A stretch of DNA of 64,000 bases, taken from NCBI RefSeq assembly GCF_003945595.2, contig NW_024105098.1, positions 992,001 to 1,056,000 of the forward strand. The letters run 5' to 3'. The position numbers and the translations under genes are program-made. Positions within the stretch are counted from its first letter, which is position 1. Each line of letters opens with the position of its first letter. The notes under the pieces were generated by a model. That model did no database searches. It saw nothing but the letters and a program-made list of their open reading frames with translations, and was not told the DNA's origin. This DNA comes from Pipra filicauda. Lineage: Eukaryota > Chordata > Aves > Passeriformes > Pipridae. Of the stretch, positions 53,440 to 64,000 are shown one piece after another.

Positions 53440-53960
53440 TAAGTGCGTGAGGGGACGCGGGACCCTTTGGGGTCGGTTTGCGCGGGGGCAGCCGGCGGGG
53501 CTCCGGTTAACCCGGAGGGGATGCGGGAGGGCCGGTGCCCGTTCTCCTCCTCCCGCGGGGGTCTGGCCCCCTCCTGCGGCCGGGCGCGGGGCTGCGGGGG
53601 GCGGCGGGGGGTCCCTCCGGCAGCCCCGCAGGGCTGGCTCCGCCCGGGACAGCTCCCGCACCGCCGCCCCCCAGCCCTCCCTCCCCGTGCCGGCGGGTCG
53701 GTCCCGGCAGCCCCGCGCCCCGCGGCCGCTCAGGGGCCGCCCCCGGCCCGCCCCCGGCCGGCCCTACATAGCGGCACTGCCCGCCCCGGCCGGGCCCGCC
53801 GCGCTCCGCCATGGCCCCGGCGCTGCCGCTCCTCGCCCTGGCCGTGGCCCTGCTGGCCGCCGCCGCCGCGCAGGACGTGGCGGGAGGTAAGCGGTGACCG
53901 CCGGGGTGGGGCTCTGGGCGTCCGAGCAGCCGGCGCTCCCCCGCACAGCACCCCAAAGTC
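53440..53960 (+). promoter_or_regulatory. PTTG1IP: PTTG1IP CpG-island promoter
   Basis: This is a CpG- and GC-box-rich block (CCGCCCCC, GGGGCGG repeats) surrounding the first coding exon. It starts sharply after AT-rich sequence at 53430. A TATA-like CTATAAAG at 53422-53429 is 380 bp upstream of the ATG and is probably not the core promoter. Confidence 0.8.
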
Positions 53961-56900
53961 ATGGCTGGGCAGTTTCTTTGGACCCCGCGTTTGTGGGATG
54001 TCTGGTGCGGGAAGCAGGCGGGCACCCGCTGGGTGCGGGTGGCCACTGGCCAGGGCACTGTGGCCACTCGGAGTAGGGCCGGGCAGTGGGAGATGGGAGG
54101 GGAGGCCCTTCCCTGGATGGGAGCTCTGCAGGGTGGGATCTGGCGCAGAACTCCACGGAGTTTTGGAAGGTTGAGTGCTGGAAGTGGGGCTTTGCTCGCC
54201 ACTTTTCCAGCTTCCACCGCAATGGAACTCTGCGTGACCGGAGAAGCTGTGGCTGCCCCATCCCTGGAACTGTTCAAGGCCAGGTCGGAGGGGGCTTGGA
54301 GCAACCTGGTCTAGGGGAAGGTGTCCCTGCCCATGGAAGGGGGGTGGAACTGGAAGTCCTTCCCACCCAAACCAGTCTGTGATTCTATGATTTAGTGATG
54401 ATAAGGGCTCAGGTGAGAGCTGGGTATGTGTCCTGGCCAGGGGGTTCTTGCTGGGCAGCCAGGCCCCCACTGATGGCCCTTTGGAAGAGATTCTCTTTCA
54501 GGGCAGGGGAGACTGGCTGGGGCAGCCTCAACCAGGAACAAGATGGGTGTCATCAGGTCTGGGTGGAGAGCAGTGGGTGTCCAGCTGCCCCTCCTTGGTG
54601 GGTGGAGGATGGAGCATAGCCCGTGGGTGCTGTGCCAGGTGGAGGATAAGCTGTAGCAAAGGGTGGGGACAGCTGCCTTCAGGGTGTCCCAAGAAGTCTG
54701 CCCACTCTTCCGAGCGAGGAACTGTTCTCCATGTGATGATGTCTGCACGGTGGCTCCTCAGGGAGGAGAGTGAGGACCAGCCTATGTTTTGCTGTCTTCC
54801 TTCCTCTCCAAGGCATTCACTTTGTTCCTTTTGTAGCCAAGTGCCAAAAGCATTATCTGGGAGGTTTCTAGTGCAGCAAGAGCTGCTGTCCCATCTCTGA
54901 CCCTGAGGACTGCAGTGCTTCCTGTGCCATCCTGTGCGAGCTGGCTGGTCCCCTGAGATGGAAAAACTCCAATCCTGCGGGGTCCTGGAAGCAGCCCGTT
55001 CCCAAACAGCTGTAATGGGGTGGCTTTGACTTAACGACTTGGAGAATGGTCCCCCAGCTGGGGGTGCCAGGAGAGGGGGAAAACAGAGCCCATTTAGGTC
55101 CACAGGCTCTCCTTTGCCCACCGCTGGCCTCCTGTGGTGTGGGAGGGTGTGTTGTGACTTCTGGTAAGAAAACAGTCTCAGGGCAGCACAGGCTCCGTGA
55201 TGCTTTTCCGGCCTCAGTTGGAGAAATGGGGAAGACGCAGCTTCCCAGAGTGTTTAAAATCTGCAATCTCTGCCTCTCCGGGTGTGGAAACACCCTTATC
55301 TGAGCTATGTTAATCAATTGCCCAGTTGTTTGGAGGGCTGCCGGAGCATGTGACTGCTGACAGTGGGTCACAGCTGAGGGTTCCTGTCAGCTGGAGGGAG
55401 AAAATGCAGCTTTGCTGCTTGTGAGGGTGGAAAACAAGCACCTCTGGGACTGATTTCTTCCTGATTAAGGAGCTGCGAAGCAGCAATTCTTCATCCACCA
55501 GTAAGTGAGCAGTCAGGCAAATTGGTTTGAGTTTTGGTTTTTTGAACCACTGTCAAACAGGCTTAGACTCTTGAGCAGGGGTGAGTTTTAAATGGCTGAT
55601 TCTCAAGGGCTGGCAAACCACCCTTCCTGAGGATCTGGGGGAGCATACCAGAGAATTGCAGGTGAAAATGCTGTAAGAAGACTTTCCCCAAGAGCTAGCA
55701 CTGGTGGGAGCTACAGGTGAGCCCAGGAGGGTGTCTGGGCTGGGCCAGCTTGTCCTGTGTTCAGACCTGATCCATTTCCCCGCCCAGCTGACTGCATTCC
55801 CTGGGGGATGCCATCATCCGTGATGCCACTAGTCCTGGGAGCCACCTGTGTCTGCAGAGCTGGGGTCTTCCTCTGCCAAATGGGGGTGGAAACAGGTTCT
55901 AACTGGGCACAGATTTTGGCTGCAGTGCTGCTCCCATCGCCCAGACTGTGTCCTGCTGAAGGAAGATTTGGATGAATTGGCTGTGGCAGGGTACAGCCCT
56001 CATGTGCAGCAGGAGGGCCCCTGCAGGGACTGTGTGTGTTCCCTTGTGCTCCTCTGCTTCTCCTGGTAGTAACTTCCGTGTCTGGGGCTTATTTGCTTGA
56101 GCTGCTCCATCATGTGGTGCCACAGGGCTGCCCAATGCTCGCCCTCATCCTCACAGAGTCCCTCTGGACTGACCCTAGCTGTGTCCCCTGGCTGCCCTGC
56201 TGCCACAGCAGATGTGCAGGCTTTTAGGGAAATAAAACCCAGGAGAGGAACTCACAGCTCTGGGCTTTGGGTCAGCGGGGCAAGGCAGATAAACTTCCAT
56301 TAGCATTTGGGCCTCCCACTGTGACCCCAGACAGAAGCTGGCAGCTCTTGCAGAGGCAGCATGCATTTCTGCTGGTCCAGTGGTAGGCAGAGCAGTGGGC
56401 AGGAGCAGGCTCACAGGAGCCCAGCGTTTTAAACCATGAAGCTCTTCAAAGTCCTGAGGTGTCTTTTTTCCTTCACACAGATTGTCGCCAGTATACGAAC
56501 AGGAGCTGTGAGGAGTGCCTGAAAAATGTCACCGTGAGTAGCAGCAGTAAGACTCCCAACCTCTTGCAATGCCTGAAAACGTAATGTGGGCTTGGTGGGG
56601 CTGTTGCAGAGCAGTTTCCCTCCTGGAGGGGGCTGTCCTCTGCCCTTGTCCCAGACAGGCTACAAATTCCACTGATCCATAATGGTGAGAGCACCTCCTG
56701 GTGCTCTGGGAGGTGGTTGCCAGAAACTCCTTGGGTTTTGTTGTATGGTTTTTGAGTAGAGTAATGGAATTGCTGAGCTGCATTTCACACATGGGGGACA
56801 CACACAGAGAAGAGGCTGAGTGGGTTGGGCTGGACTGGCTGGTGAAGTTGCCTCTCCACCAGTCTGTGGGTGCTGTGGCGCTGGGTGGATGCAGGATGTG

Positions 56901-57640
56901 TACCAATGTCCTGCCAGTCTCTGCTGCCTTATCTCTGATATCAGCAAACTTGAACTTGAGTCAGATCTTGCAGCTGATGTAGCCAGAACCAGTTTGACCA
57001 AATGCAATGGAATGCTGGGGTTGGCAGTTGGAGCCACCGGGAGAGGCACATGCAGAGCCCTGCAGGTAGTCTGGCTGGGCACACACACCTCTCCTGCTCA
57101 CCAGCTCTGTGTGGACTGCCTTGTCTCAAAGGCTTTTTTCTTGTCCCAAAATAAACACAAAGGATTTGGTTATTACTACCGTTGTGCAAGCCATGGTGGG
57201 ATCCTTGGGGCTGTCCTGTTCATGGCCAGTATTTGACTAAATGATCCTTGTGGACCCCTTCCAATTCAGGGTAGTTTATGGTTCCAAGCCGTGAGAAGAA
57301 TTCTCAGCATCTTTACTTACTCTAAAACTCTGCATTCCCCTTGCCTGCCTCTCCTGGTGTGGCCTGTGCTGACAGAACTCTTACTCCCGAGCATCCCATG
57401 GCTGCCGGGTGGTACCTGGCTCTTGGGAGCTGGCAGCAGTGGCCCTGTGCTGCAGCTACCAAAGCAGAGCGTGGCTATTGGCAGCACAGTCATGCACCAG
57501 TAACGCTGTGCTACCTGGTTCTGTGTCCTAGTGCCTGTGGTGTGCCAGCAGTAGGAGGTGCATGGAGTACCCCGTCCAAAGAATCCTCCCCCCGGCCGCC
57601 CTGTGTGAGCTCCGCTCTGCACGCTGGGGAGTCTGCTGGG
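53811..57640 (+). CDS. PTTG1IP: PTTG1IP exons 1-3: signal peptide and PSI domain
   Basis: Exon 1 gives [25 protein letters not shown], a signal sequence with likely cleavage before Gln21. Exon 2 gives [17 protein letters not shown]. Exon 3 gives [16 protein letters not shown] followed by [19 protein letters not shown]. The Cys spacing and the W-G-V-C-W end match the PSI (plexin-semaphorin-integrin) fold of this family. Two N-glycosylation sequons are present. Confidence 0.93.
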
Positions 57641-60600
57641 GTAAGTGCCTGGCGCTGCAGTGATGCCTGTGTGAGTGCCTGCTGCTGGTGGGAGGTTCCC
57701 CTGCCTCCCCATCTCGCTGCCGGTGTAGCAATGACAGGCTGAAGTCAGTCAAGGTTCTGCAAATTTCCTCAAGTGTGGGCGGGGAAGCAGAGTATGAGCA
57801 GTTCCCTGCCTTCTGGCGAGTAGGACCTGTGGGGATTTAGCTACTCCAAATACATCCCTTATGCTTTGGTGTGATGAGGCTCCAGACGTGGCTAGCACCT
57901 GGGAACAAGAGCGGAAGGTGCTCTGTGGGCAGGTGCCTGTGCAGCCCTTCCTGGTGTCTGAATCCCAGGAGCTCTCTCCTCTGCACCCAGCACATCACTC
58001 CATGTGCTGTTTCTGGCTCTTCGTGTCTCGCGGTGTGGCTGCTGTCCCAGCTGGGCTCCTGGGACCAGAGGTGTGACTTCTCTGGAAGTCTGTGTGTGCT
58101 TCTAGCGCTGAGTGTGCTGTGGTCCTGTTCAGCTCTTACCCACCTGAGAAAACATTCCCTTTTCCAAATCTACCCTTGCCTGTGCAGGTCCCCTCCAGGA
58201 GCTTTTTCTGGTGAACAGCTGACTCTGGTGTTGGCTGTCTCTCCTTCCTGCTGGTCTGTTTCCTGGAGGATTTCTGGAGAAATTGGTGTCTTGTTTAGAC
58301 CAAGCTTGGTGCATGCTCATTCTCAGACAGGACGCAGCTTTTGGGGGCTGGGGCAGGAAGGAAGCAAGCTGGGGCTTGGTTGCTCTCACCCAACATGATG
58401 AGGAGTTTGGAGCTGAACTGTGGTCACCTGTCATCTGCTGTGCTCGAGGCTGGGCTCTCTTCTCTGCCCACAAGAGTTCAAACCGCTCCCATGCCTGTGG
58501 AGAAGAATCTCCTCTTTGTGAGCCCTGCAGTGTCATGCTTTTCTGAAACTTCTGCAAGACCTTGAAATACTAGTTTTGATGAGAGTAGCTTCATAAAAGG
58601 TTCCATTATAGAAGAATGCATTCCTTAACTTGCAAAACTAGCTTTAGAGGAGATTAGTGCTGTGGGAGATTAGCTCTCACGTGAGTCTGCATTTTTGGTG
58701 TGTGTGACTTAGCCTTTATCATCAGCTGGAGGAGTGCCTGGTGCTCTGCCAAAGACCTCTCTGTGTGGGATGGGGAGGATCTGAACCCCAGACTCACCCT
58801 GAAAACCGAAGTTTCAGAAGCACTGAGGCTGCTGGAGGCTTTCAAAGCAATTTCAGTGGTGGAGTCAGCTCAGCCTGAAGCACCTAAAAAAGGATCTATT
58901 GAGAACAGATACAAGGAAGAAGTTTTTTTACAATGAGGGTGGTGGCAGTTTGCCCAGAAAGGTGGTGAATGCCCCATCCCTGAAAATATTCAAGGTCAGG
59001 TTGGATGGGACTCTGAGCAACCTGGTCTATTGGAAGATGTCCCTGCCCATGGCAGGGGGTTGGACTAGGTCCCTTCCAACCCAGACTATTCTGATTCACC
59101 CCAATAAGTCTGGCACTGCTGGGTCCTGGCAGTGAGGGGACAGGCAGGCATCTTCTGAAATGCCCTCCAATGCCCCAACATGCTGTGCTTTAGGCATTCC
59201 ACTGGGCTCATGGCAGAACTGCATGGAAAAGAAGGGATCAGAAGTGCTCCGAGCAGGTTCGGGTGCACTGGGATTCCTGTAACCTGGCTGTTGTGTGGGA
59301 AATGGCTCCTAAACAAATATTTCCACAGGCTCAAGTCTCTGAACAGTCTGAATCATACTTGGAAGAAACTCCTCTTTGTTGTTGCCTGAAATCCTTGGCA
59401 TTTAGATGTGTCTGTTTTGGCTGGTGTCTCTACTGCCTTTACTGCAGGAACTGAGTAGGATGAGCGGGCCCAGGGCTCAGGCTCCTGCTTCACCACCACA
59501 TCCCAGTGGGTTTCGTGCTGTGTGTGGGTGACAGATCCCCCCAGCTCTGGGGAGACATGGCAGCGGGGTGCAGGAAGCAGCCCTCAGCCTTCAGATGTTT
59601 CAGCAGCGTTGCTGGTCTCAAGCCAATAAATCCCAACAGATCTTGTCTCGGTTTGTCTCTTGCCCAAGGACTTCAGACACCCTGAAATGCTCATCTCATC
59701 ATAGGTGACTTCTGAGGTGGCTCCTGTGGGCACCTCTCTATCAGAGGTTGTTCCTCAGCCCTGAATCCTCCAGTTATTGATTTATTTTTTTTTCCCTTGA
59801 TGAGTTACTGTTCACCTGGATTAGTGATTAAGACAGATTTGCTCCTGCCAGAGGAGTTTGACCTGAGTGCATTTCTTCTTGCCTTTCTTCACAGCCAGTA
59901 ACTGAGCACTCCATTTAGCAGCTACATGTACTCACTGGTGTGCACGTGTGGGTGCCAACACTTGGTATATCTACAGCTAACCATGTCCATTTGCTTTCCC
60001 AGGTGGTTACACACGTCTCCAGCGCAGTGACTGAAGCTGCTGGTGACAGTAGCTGCATGTTCATAAATAGGACAAGAGGAAATGGTCTCCAGTTGCACCA
60101 GGGGAGGTTTAGATTGGGTATTAGGAAAAATTTCTTCACTGAGAGGGTGGTCAGGCATTGAAACAGGATGGTCAGGGCAGTGGTGGAGTCACCATCCCCA
60201 GAAGTGCTCAAAAAAACATGCGGCTGTGGCACCTGGGGACATGGTTTACTGGGGCTGGCAGTGCTGGGGGAACAGTTGGACTTGATGACCTTAGAATGCT
60301 TTTCCAGTCTTGATGATTCTGTGATCCTGTGATTCTGTACTGTAACTCCAGACAGCTGTGTCTGTGTACTAAACATGTTTTGTCAAATCCTTTAGTGAAC
60401 TTTGAAGCCCTGATCATTGCGATGTCCGTGGTGGGAGGAACGTTCCTTATCATGTTGGGGGTCTGCTGCTGCTGCTGCTGTTGTAAGAAAAAAAGCAAAA
60501 AGCAAGTATCAGGGGGGTTCCCTGTTTGCTCGGAGCAGCTTAGATACAGCCCCGTGCTGTTGCAGAGCTGAGTGCTGAGTGCTGCTAACAGGCTCTTCTG

Positions 60601-63125
60601 TCTGTCAGGCCAGACAAGGAGGATGAGAGAGCAGCCAGGGAGCGCGAGAAGAGGCGGGTACGGCAGGAGGAGAGGTGAGTTTGTACCACAGGCCCTCAGA
60701 ATGATTTGGCTCCTGTCTGTGCCATCAGTTGTGATGCCTGGAGGCGTGTGGGGCTTGACACATGCAGTCAGTGGCCGCTTCAGCCCAACTCAAACAGAAA
60801 CCTCATGAGCAGTGTTCTTCTGGGGTGACTTGTGGATGCAGCATCACAGGAAGGATATCCTTCAGGAAGTATACTGAGATGCTGGAGTGGGTCCAGAGAA
60901 AAGCAACGAGGCTGGTGAAGGGACTGGAGCACAAGTGCTGTGAGGAGAGGCTGAGGGAGCTGGGGCTGTTCAGCCTGGAGAAGAGGAGGCTCAGGGGAGA
61001 CCTCATCACTCTCTGCAACTCCCTGACAGGAGGTTGTAGCCAGGTGGGCGTCGGGCTCTTCTCCCAGGCAACCGGCAGTAGGACAAAAGGGCTCAGTCTT
61101 AAGCTGTGCCAGGGGAAGTTTAGGTTGGATATTAGGAAGAAATTCTTTACAGAGAGAGTGATCAGACATTGGAATGGGTTGCCCAGGGAGGTGGTGGATT
61201 CACCATCCCCGAAGGTTTTTAAGATGAGACTGGATGTGGCATCAGTGCCATGGTCTGGGAACCACAGCAGGGTTGGACCAAGGGTGGGACTTGCTGATCT
61301 CAGAGGTCTCTTCCAACCCGGTTGATTCTCTGATTCTAAGTGTTGTGTATGCGACTCCCCGAGGGCTGCTGACATTTGTGGGCTCTGGTGGTCCCCAGTG
61401 TCTCCAGGAGGGTGGGAGATGGGAGGCTGAGCAAACCTCGCAGCCTGGAGTTCCCTTGGTTGGCAATAAGCAAGGAGCTGTTGCTCTTCTTATTTGATTT
61501 TGTATCACCAGTCACTGACTCATGGCTTTTCTGTTTTCTTCTTGCAGGAGAGCAGAGATGAAATCACGGCACGATGAAATCCGAAGAAAATATGGTACAG
61601 TGCTGACACGAGTGATTCAAACTAAGCTTTAAATGGAGCAGCCTCAGTGACTGTTCCTTGCCATTTTTACAGCTGCAGATGAGACCTGGCCAGCAGGGAA
61701 AACGCAGTCCCTGCTTCCCTTGTCTCAGTGAATTACTCTCTGGGAGCAAGTGTGGGGATGCTGGGGTCATGGTGTGTGAGCCCACACAAAAGGACTCTTC
61801 CTCCTGGGCAGAGAAGAGGGAGTGTTTAATGCTCCCCAGAACCTGTGCCCTCTGAGCTTGCCACATGGGAGAAGTTGATGGGGCTTGACTGGAGGAGAGA
61901 AGCAAAAGCTGGGAGACACAGCATGATTGTAATGCTGTTACCCTTCAGGCACAGTAGCCCTGTGGCCAGCGAGTGGCTGGGGAGCCAGCAGTGTGGGGTG
62001 GGGGGCCAGGAAGGAATCAGAGTGCCCACAGCTCAGGAGCACAGAGCAGGCACCAATAGCACCACAGAGCTGGTGTTCTGTGCTGGCAGGAGGTGGCTCA
62101 GTGCCCTGGGGGGCACAACCTCCCTCCGGGGGCTGGACTGTCCTTCAGGTGAGTCCCACAGGATTGGGCCAGGTGCAGACCTGCCAGAAGTCTTGGAAGG
62201 AAGCAGGAACCAGCCAGTTGCTCAGAGCCAGTGGAGGGGTATCTCCAGCCTGCCCTTTGGGGTGCTGGGGGCTCTGCCAGGGTCTGGTCATGGAACAGGG
62301 AGCAGTTGGGCTCATGCACACTGCAGTTGGTGGTTTCTGGCTTTGGGGGGAAGGGCTGTAGGGAAAGCTGGAGACCCTTCCTCTTTCTGCAGCTGCTGCC
62401 TGCTTTAAGTCCAGGATGGGCAGGAGATCCAGGGACCTCTGGATGGGCTGGCTTCTCCAGGGAAGGAAGAGCAGGCAGAGCTGTGCCTGAAGGAGCTCTT
62501 GGTGAGGGAAGCACCTGCCTGTGGAAGAGCTGTGCTCTGGGACTGTCTTGCCATGTCAGGGCTCTGTCTTGCTGCAGCCTGACCCCTGAGTTTGCAATCT
62601 CCTTTCTGGCTGTTCTTCCTCAAAAGTGTTGGGCTGGGAAAGCAGCCAACAGAGTGGCACAGAGGCTCATTGCTGGCCCTGAAGTTAGCCTGATACCCTG
62701 CCTTGCTGTCTCCCAGTCTGGATGTAGCAGCAGTAGAGCAAGTCTAAAAACAGTTTTAATTTAATTTGGATCTGGCCTCTCCACTTGTCTGACAGAAGGG
62801 GTTTGCAGAGGGAGTGGTCTGGAAGATTAGTCATGCTGCTTTACCTGGACTGTACATGGACTGCCTGGGAGAGGAGTTTGCCATCAGGTCGAGCTTCTTA
62901 ATGGTGCTTCTTCTTGTGCAGAAGAGGAGAGTGAAATAGTGCTGTGTGCTCAGCTCAAGTAAGAGCAGGTCTTACGGGAGGACCGCTGGATGATGCACAA
63001 ATGACAGAGCTGTTACCAAGAACTGGGTTTCCCACTGGCCATGACTAGCTGTTGTCTAAATGAATCTCTCCTCTCTTCTAGGCCTGTTCAAGGAAGAGAA
63101 CCCTTATGCAAAATTTGAGAATTAG
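53811..63125 (+). CDS. PTTG1IP: PTTG1IP family (PBF): single-pass membrane protein with PSI domain
   Basis: PTTG1IP (PBF) is a type I membrane glycoprotein that binds securin (PTTG1) and helps it enter the nucleus. The seven coding exons are 53811-53886, 56481-56533, 57532-57640, 60396-60501, 60609-60674, 61548-61594 and 63082-63125, together 501 nt (166 residues; human has 180). Visible features are a signal peptide (1-20, Leu/Ala-rich), a Cys-rich PSI domain (27-78, [13 protein letters not shown]), sequons NRS (32) and NVT (41), a transmembrane helix (about 84-102), seven Cys in a row (103-109, likely palmitoylated), and a charged helical tail [18 protein letters not shown] ending [14 protein letters not shown]. 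The ATG has a strong Kozak context (CCGCCATGG). All phases agree, with one GC donor. Orthology is not certain: human PTTG1IP lies on chromosome 21, unlike ETV5 and DGKG, so a paralogue is possible. Confidence 0.93.
53887..56480 (+). other. PTTG1IP: PTTG1IP intron 1, 2.6 kb
   Basis: The intron runs from GTAAGCGG to CTTCACACAG. It carries a CR1 3' fragment at 54238-54393 and no other recognised element. Confidence 0.8.
54238..54393 (+). mobile_element. CR1 LINE 3' fragment
   Basis: GGCTGCCCCATCCCTGGAAC, TGTTCAAGGCCAGGTCGGAG, GGTGTCCCTGCCCATGGAAG and the tail GTGATTCTATGATTT match the CR1 3' end in sense orientation. Confidence 0.93.
57218..57290 (+). mobile_element. Short CR1 3' fragment
   Basis: ACTAAATGATCCTTGTGGAC, then CCCTTCCAATTCAGGGTAG, then GGTTCCAAG resembles the last about 70 bp of CR1, diverged. 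It lies in PTTG1IP intron 2. Confidence 0.65.
58890..59098 (+). mobile_element. CR1 LINE 3' fragment
   Basis: AGGAAGAAGTTTTTTTACAA, GGTGGTGAATGCCCCATCCC, GGTCAGGTTGGATGGGACTC and GGTCCCTTCCAACCCAGACT then ATTCTGATTC form a CR1 3' end of about 200 bp in sense orientation. Confidence 0.95.
60063..60338 (+). mobile_element. CR1 LINE 3' fragment
   Basis: GGGGAGGTTTAGATTGGGTA, TTAGGAAAAATTTCTTCACT, GAGTCACCATCCCCAGAAGT and TTGATGATTCTGTGATCCTG are CR1 3' sequence in sense orientation within PTTG1IP intron 3. Confidence 0.95.
60396..63125 (+). CDS. PTTG1IP: PTTG1IP exons 4-7: transmembrane segment and cytoplasmic tail
   Basis: Exon 4 gives [20 protein letters not shown] then GVCCCCCCC and a basic stop-transfer. 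Exons 5-6 give a highly charged helix, probably coiled, with clustered Arg/Lys that could serve as the nuclear-localisation region known in the family. Exon 7 gives [14 protein letters not shown] and the TAG stop. Exon 4 ends AAA|GCAAGT, a GC donor. Confidence 0.93.
60502..60503 (+). other. PTTG1IP: GC splice donor (GC-AG intron) of PTTG1IP
   Basis: Exon 4 must end at 60501 (KKKSK-AA) so that G-CCA-GAC at 60609 completes Lys and continues PDKEDER. The intron therefore starts GCAAGTATC. The nearby GTATCA (60506) would shift the frame. The 107-bp intron ends CTGTCAG. Confidence 0.85.
60675..61547 (+). other. PTTG1IP: PTTG1IP intron 5, 0.87 kb, over half CR1
   Basis: The intron runs from GTGAGTTTG to TTCTTGCAG. 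The CR1 copy at 60838-61340 makes up most of its length; the rest is unremarkable. Confidence 0.8.
60838..61340 (+). mobile_element. CR1 LINE 3' end, about 500 bp
   Basis: This is the longest CR1 copy in the window. It includes GAGCTGGGGCTGTTCAGCCT-like text (61 kb), the AAGAGGAGGCTCAGGGGAGA segment, GGTTGGATATTAGGAAGAAA and TCTTCCAACCCGGTTGATTC then the tail. It is in sense orientation to PTTG1IP. Its open frame is a familiar CR1 by-product and not a host gene. Confidence 0.96.
61595..63081 (+). other. PTTG1IP: PTTG1IP intron 6, 1.5 kb
   Basis: The intron runs from GTACAGTG to CTCTTCTAG. It contains no CR1 copy and no recognised exon. Confidence 0.75.
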
Positions 63126-63865
63126 CATCTCCAGACCCACCGACCCCCGTGAACAGTGCCTTCTGCAGAGCCAAAAGTCTCCAGGTTTCCCCCCCCATCA
63201 GGAGACCACCACTTCAGCTGCCACAGAGGATGAGCCAAATGCTTGGTGGCACCATTGTCCCCACTCTGGGTGCTCGATTTGCCCAGAGCTTTGCTCTTGC
63301 CCTGCCGGCGCAAGAAAAAATGGTGGCAATACCAGACAGTGGCACATTTCTTCTCACTCACCCCTGGGGTGGTTGCGGGATCCAAAGCAATGCAAGCAAC
63401 AGCCCTTGTCCCTGGCCAAGGGCAAAAGTCACCTTTCACATCTCCCTTGCTCCTGCCATGCCAAATACCAAATACACTTCACGCACACAGAGCCAGACTC
63501 TTCTGTTTGCCTATTTTCTCCTTTTTTTTCCCCTTCTAGTATATGTAAAAGCCAGCAAGAGTTTCCTGACTTATGGGTCAGCAGGAGGCCTTGGTCGTCA
63601 CTCCAGGTGCCTGTGTTTATCCCAACACATTAGCATTCCTCTCAAAGAGCACAAGTTTCTGGTAATCTGGGGCTTCCAGGAGGAAGGTCCCACGTGAACC
63701 TTCTCACTTGCAACTAATCTGGGGAAATGCCCCAAATCTCCTACCTCTCTGTGCCTTTCTAGAAAGGTGGTCTTGGGCTCAATGGCCACAGCTCTTAGCA
63801 ATACTATAGGTTTCAGATGCATTTACAGTATGTTGACTCAATATTAAACTGATTCGATTACTATC
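63126..63865 (+). other. PTTG1IP: PTTG1IP 3' UTR
   Basis: About 740 bp from the TAG stop to the inferred cleavage site after ATTAAA. It is non-repetitive, with a pyrimidine-rich run near 63520. Confidence 0.65.
63843..63848 (+). terminator. ATTAAA polyadenylation signal of PTTG1IP
   Basis: CAATATTAAACTGATTCG gives the common variant hexamer ATTAAA, followed within 20-50 bp by TGGTCTGAAAGAGTTTAATT and TCTGTTTCC, a T/GT-rich downstream element. No earlier canonical hexamer was seen after the stop. Confidence 0.6.
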
Positions 63866-64000
63866 CTGGTCTGAAAGAGTTTAATTCTGTTTCCGCAGCA
63901 GACATGGGTTGGCAGTGATGGCAGATGGAGTCATCACTATTGCATGGCTCTGACTCATCAGGGGTAGCTAGAGGAGGCAGAAGCAAGGCTTGGGCTCTTG

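Larger units (their letters stand above)
57641..60395 (+). other. PTTG1IP: PTTG1IP intron 3, 2.75 kb
   Basis: The intron runs from GTAAGTGCC to ATCCTTTAG. It contains two CR1 fragments (58890-59098 and 60063-60338), the second ending only about 58 bp before exon 4. No further exon is recognised. Confidence 0.8.

Noticed and set aside
60762..61325. 187-codon open frame on the plus strand
   Set aside because: It is the 3' end of a CR1 LINE and lies in a PTTG1IP intron.

Overview
The window looks like bird genomic DNA. It carries many 3' ends of CR1 LINE retrotransposons with the terminal (ATTCTATG)-type tail, long spliced genes with canonical exon boundaries, three CpG islands and no bacterial gene organisation. 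Many introns are very short (66-123 bp) and base composition is GC-rich. Both would fit an avian microchromosome, but this is inference and the species cannot be read from the sequence.

Three protein-coding genes were reconstructed exon by exon, requiring splice sites, codon phase and homology to agree. (1) ETV5, a PEA3-subfamily ETS transcription factor, lies on the minus strand at about 0-11.5 kb. Ten coding exons (762-10713) are present; the last part, including the DNA-recognition half of the ETS domain, lies beyond the left edge. Its promoter CpG island is at 10.7-11.77 kb. (2) DGKG, a type I diacylglycerol kinase, is also on the minus strand. It has 24 coding exons from 33855 down to 16278, and the exons join into one 876-codon frame including the stop (875 residues). 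A likely 3' UTR runs to about 13.55 kb, and a likely 5' non-coding exon and CpG island lie at 38.9-39.56 kb. (3) A PTTG1IP (PBF) family gene is on the plus strand, with seven coding exons (53811-63125, 166 residues), a CpG-island promoter and an ATTAAA polyadenylation signal at 63843.

By region: 0-11.8 kb ETV5; 11.8-13.5 kb short spacer; 13.5-39.5 kb DGKG; 39.5-53.4 kb intergenic, with CR1 copies, a strong purine (GGAGA)n tract and an inverted pair of an unidentified repeat module; 53.4-63.9 kb PTTG1IP, whose introns hold several CR1 copies. ETV5 and DGKG are neighbours in the same orientation in human (3q27), so this is conserved synteny. PTTG1IP is on a different human chromosome (21q22.3), so its place here is either lineage-specific or the gene is a paralogue.

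The window is mostly an ordinary vertebrate locus. The most unusual signals are four things: a 21-bp tandem repeat at the end of one DGKG exon that creates four in-frame splice donors in a row; a CR1 tail that ends about a dozen bases before a DGKG 3' splice site; two GC-AG introns; and the inverted repeat module at 39.6/40.8 kb. No operon, CRISPR array, mobile island or novel enzyme system was found.
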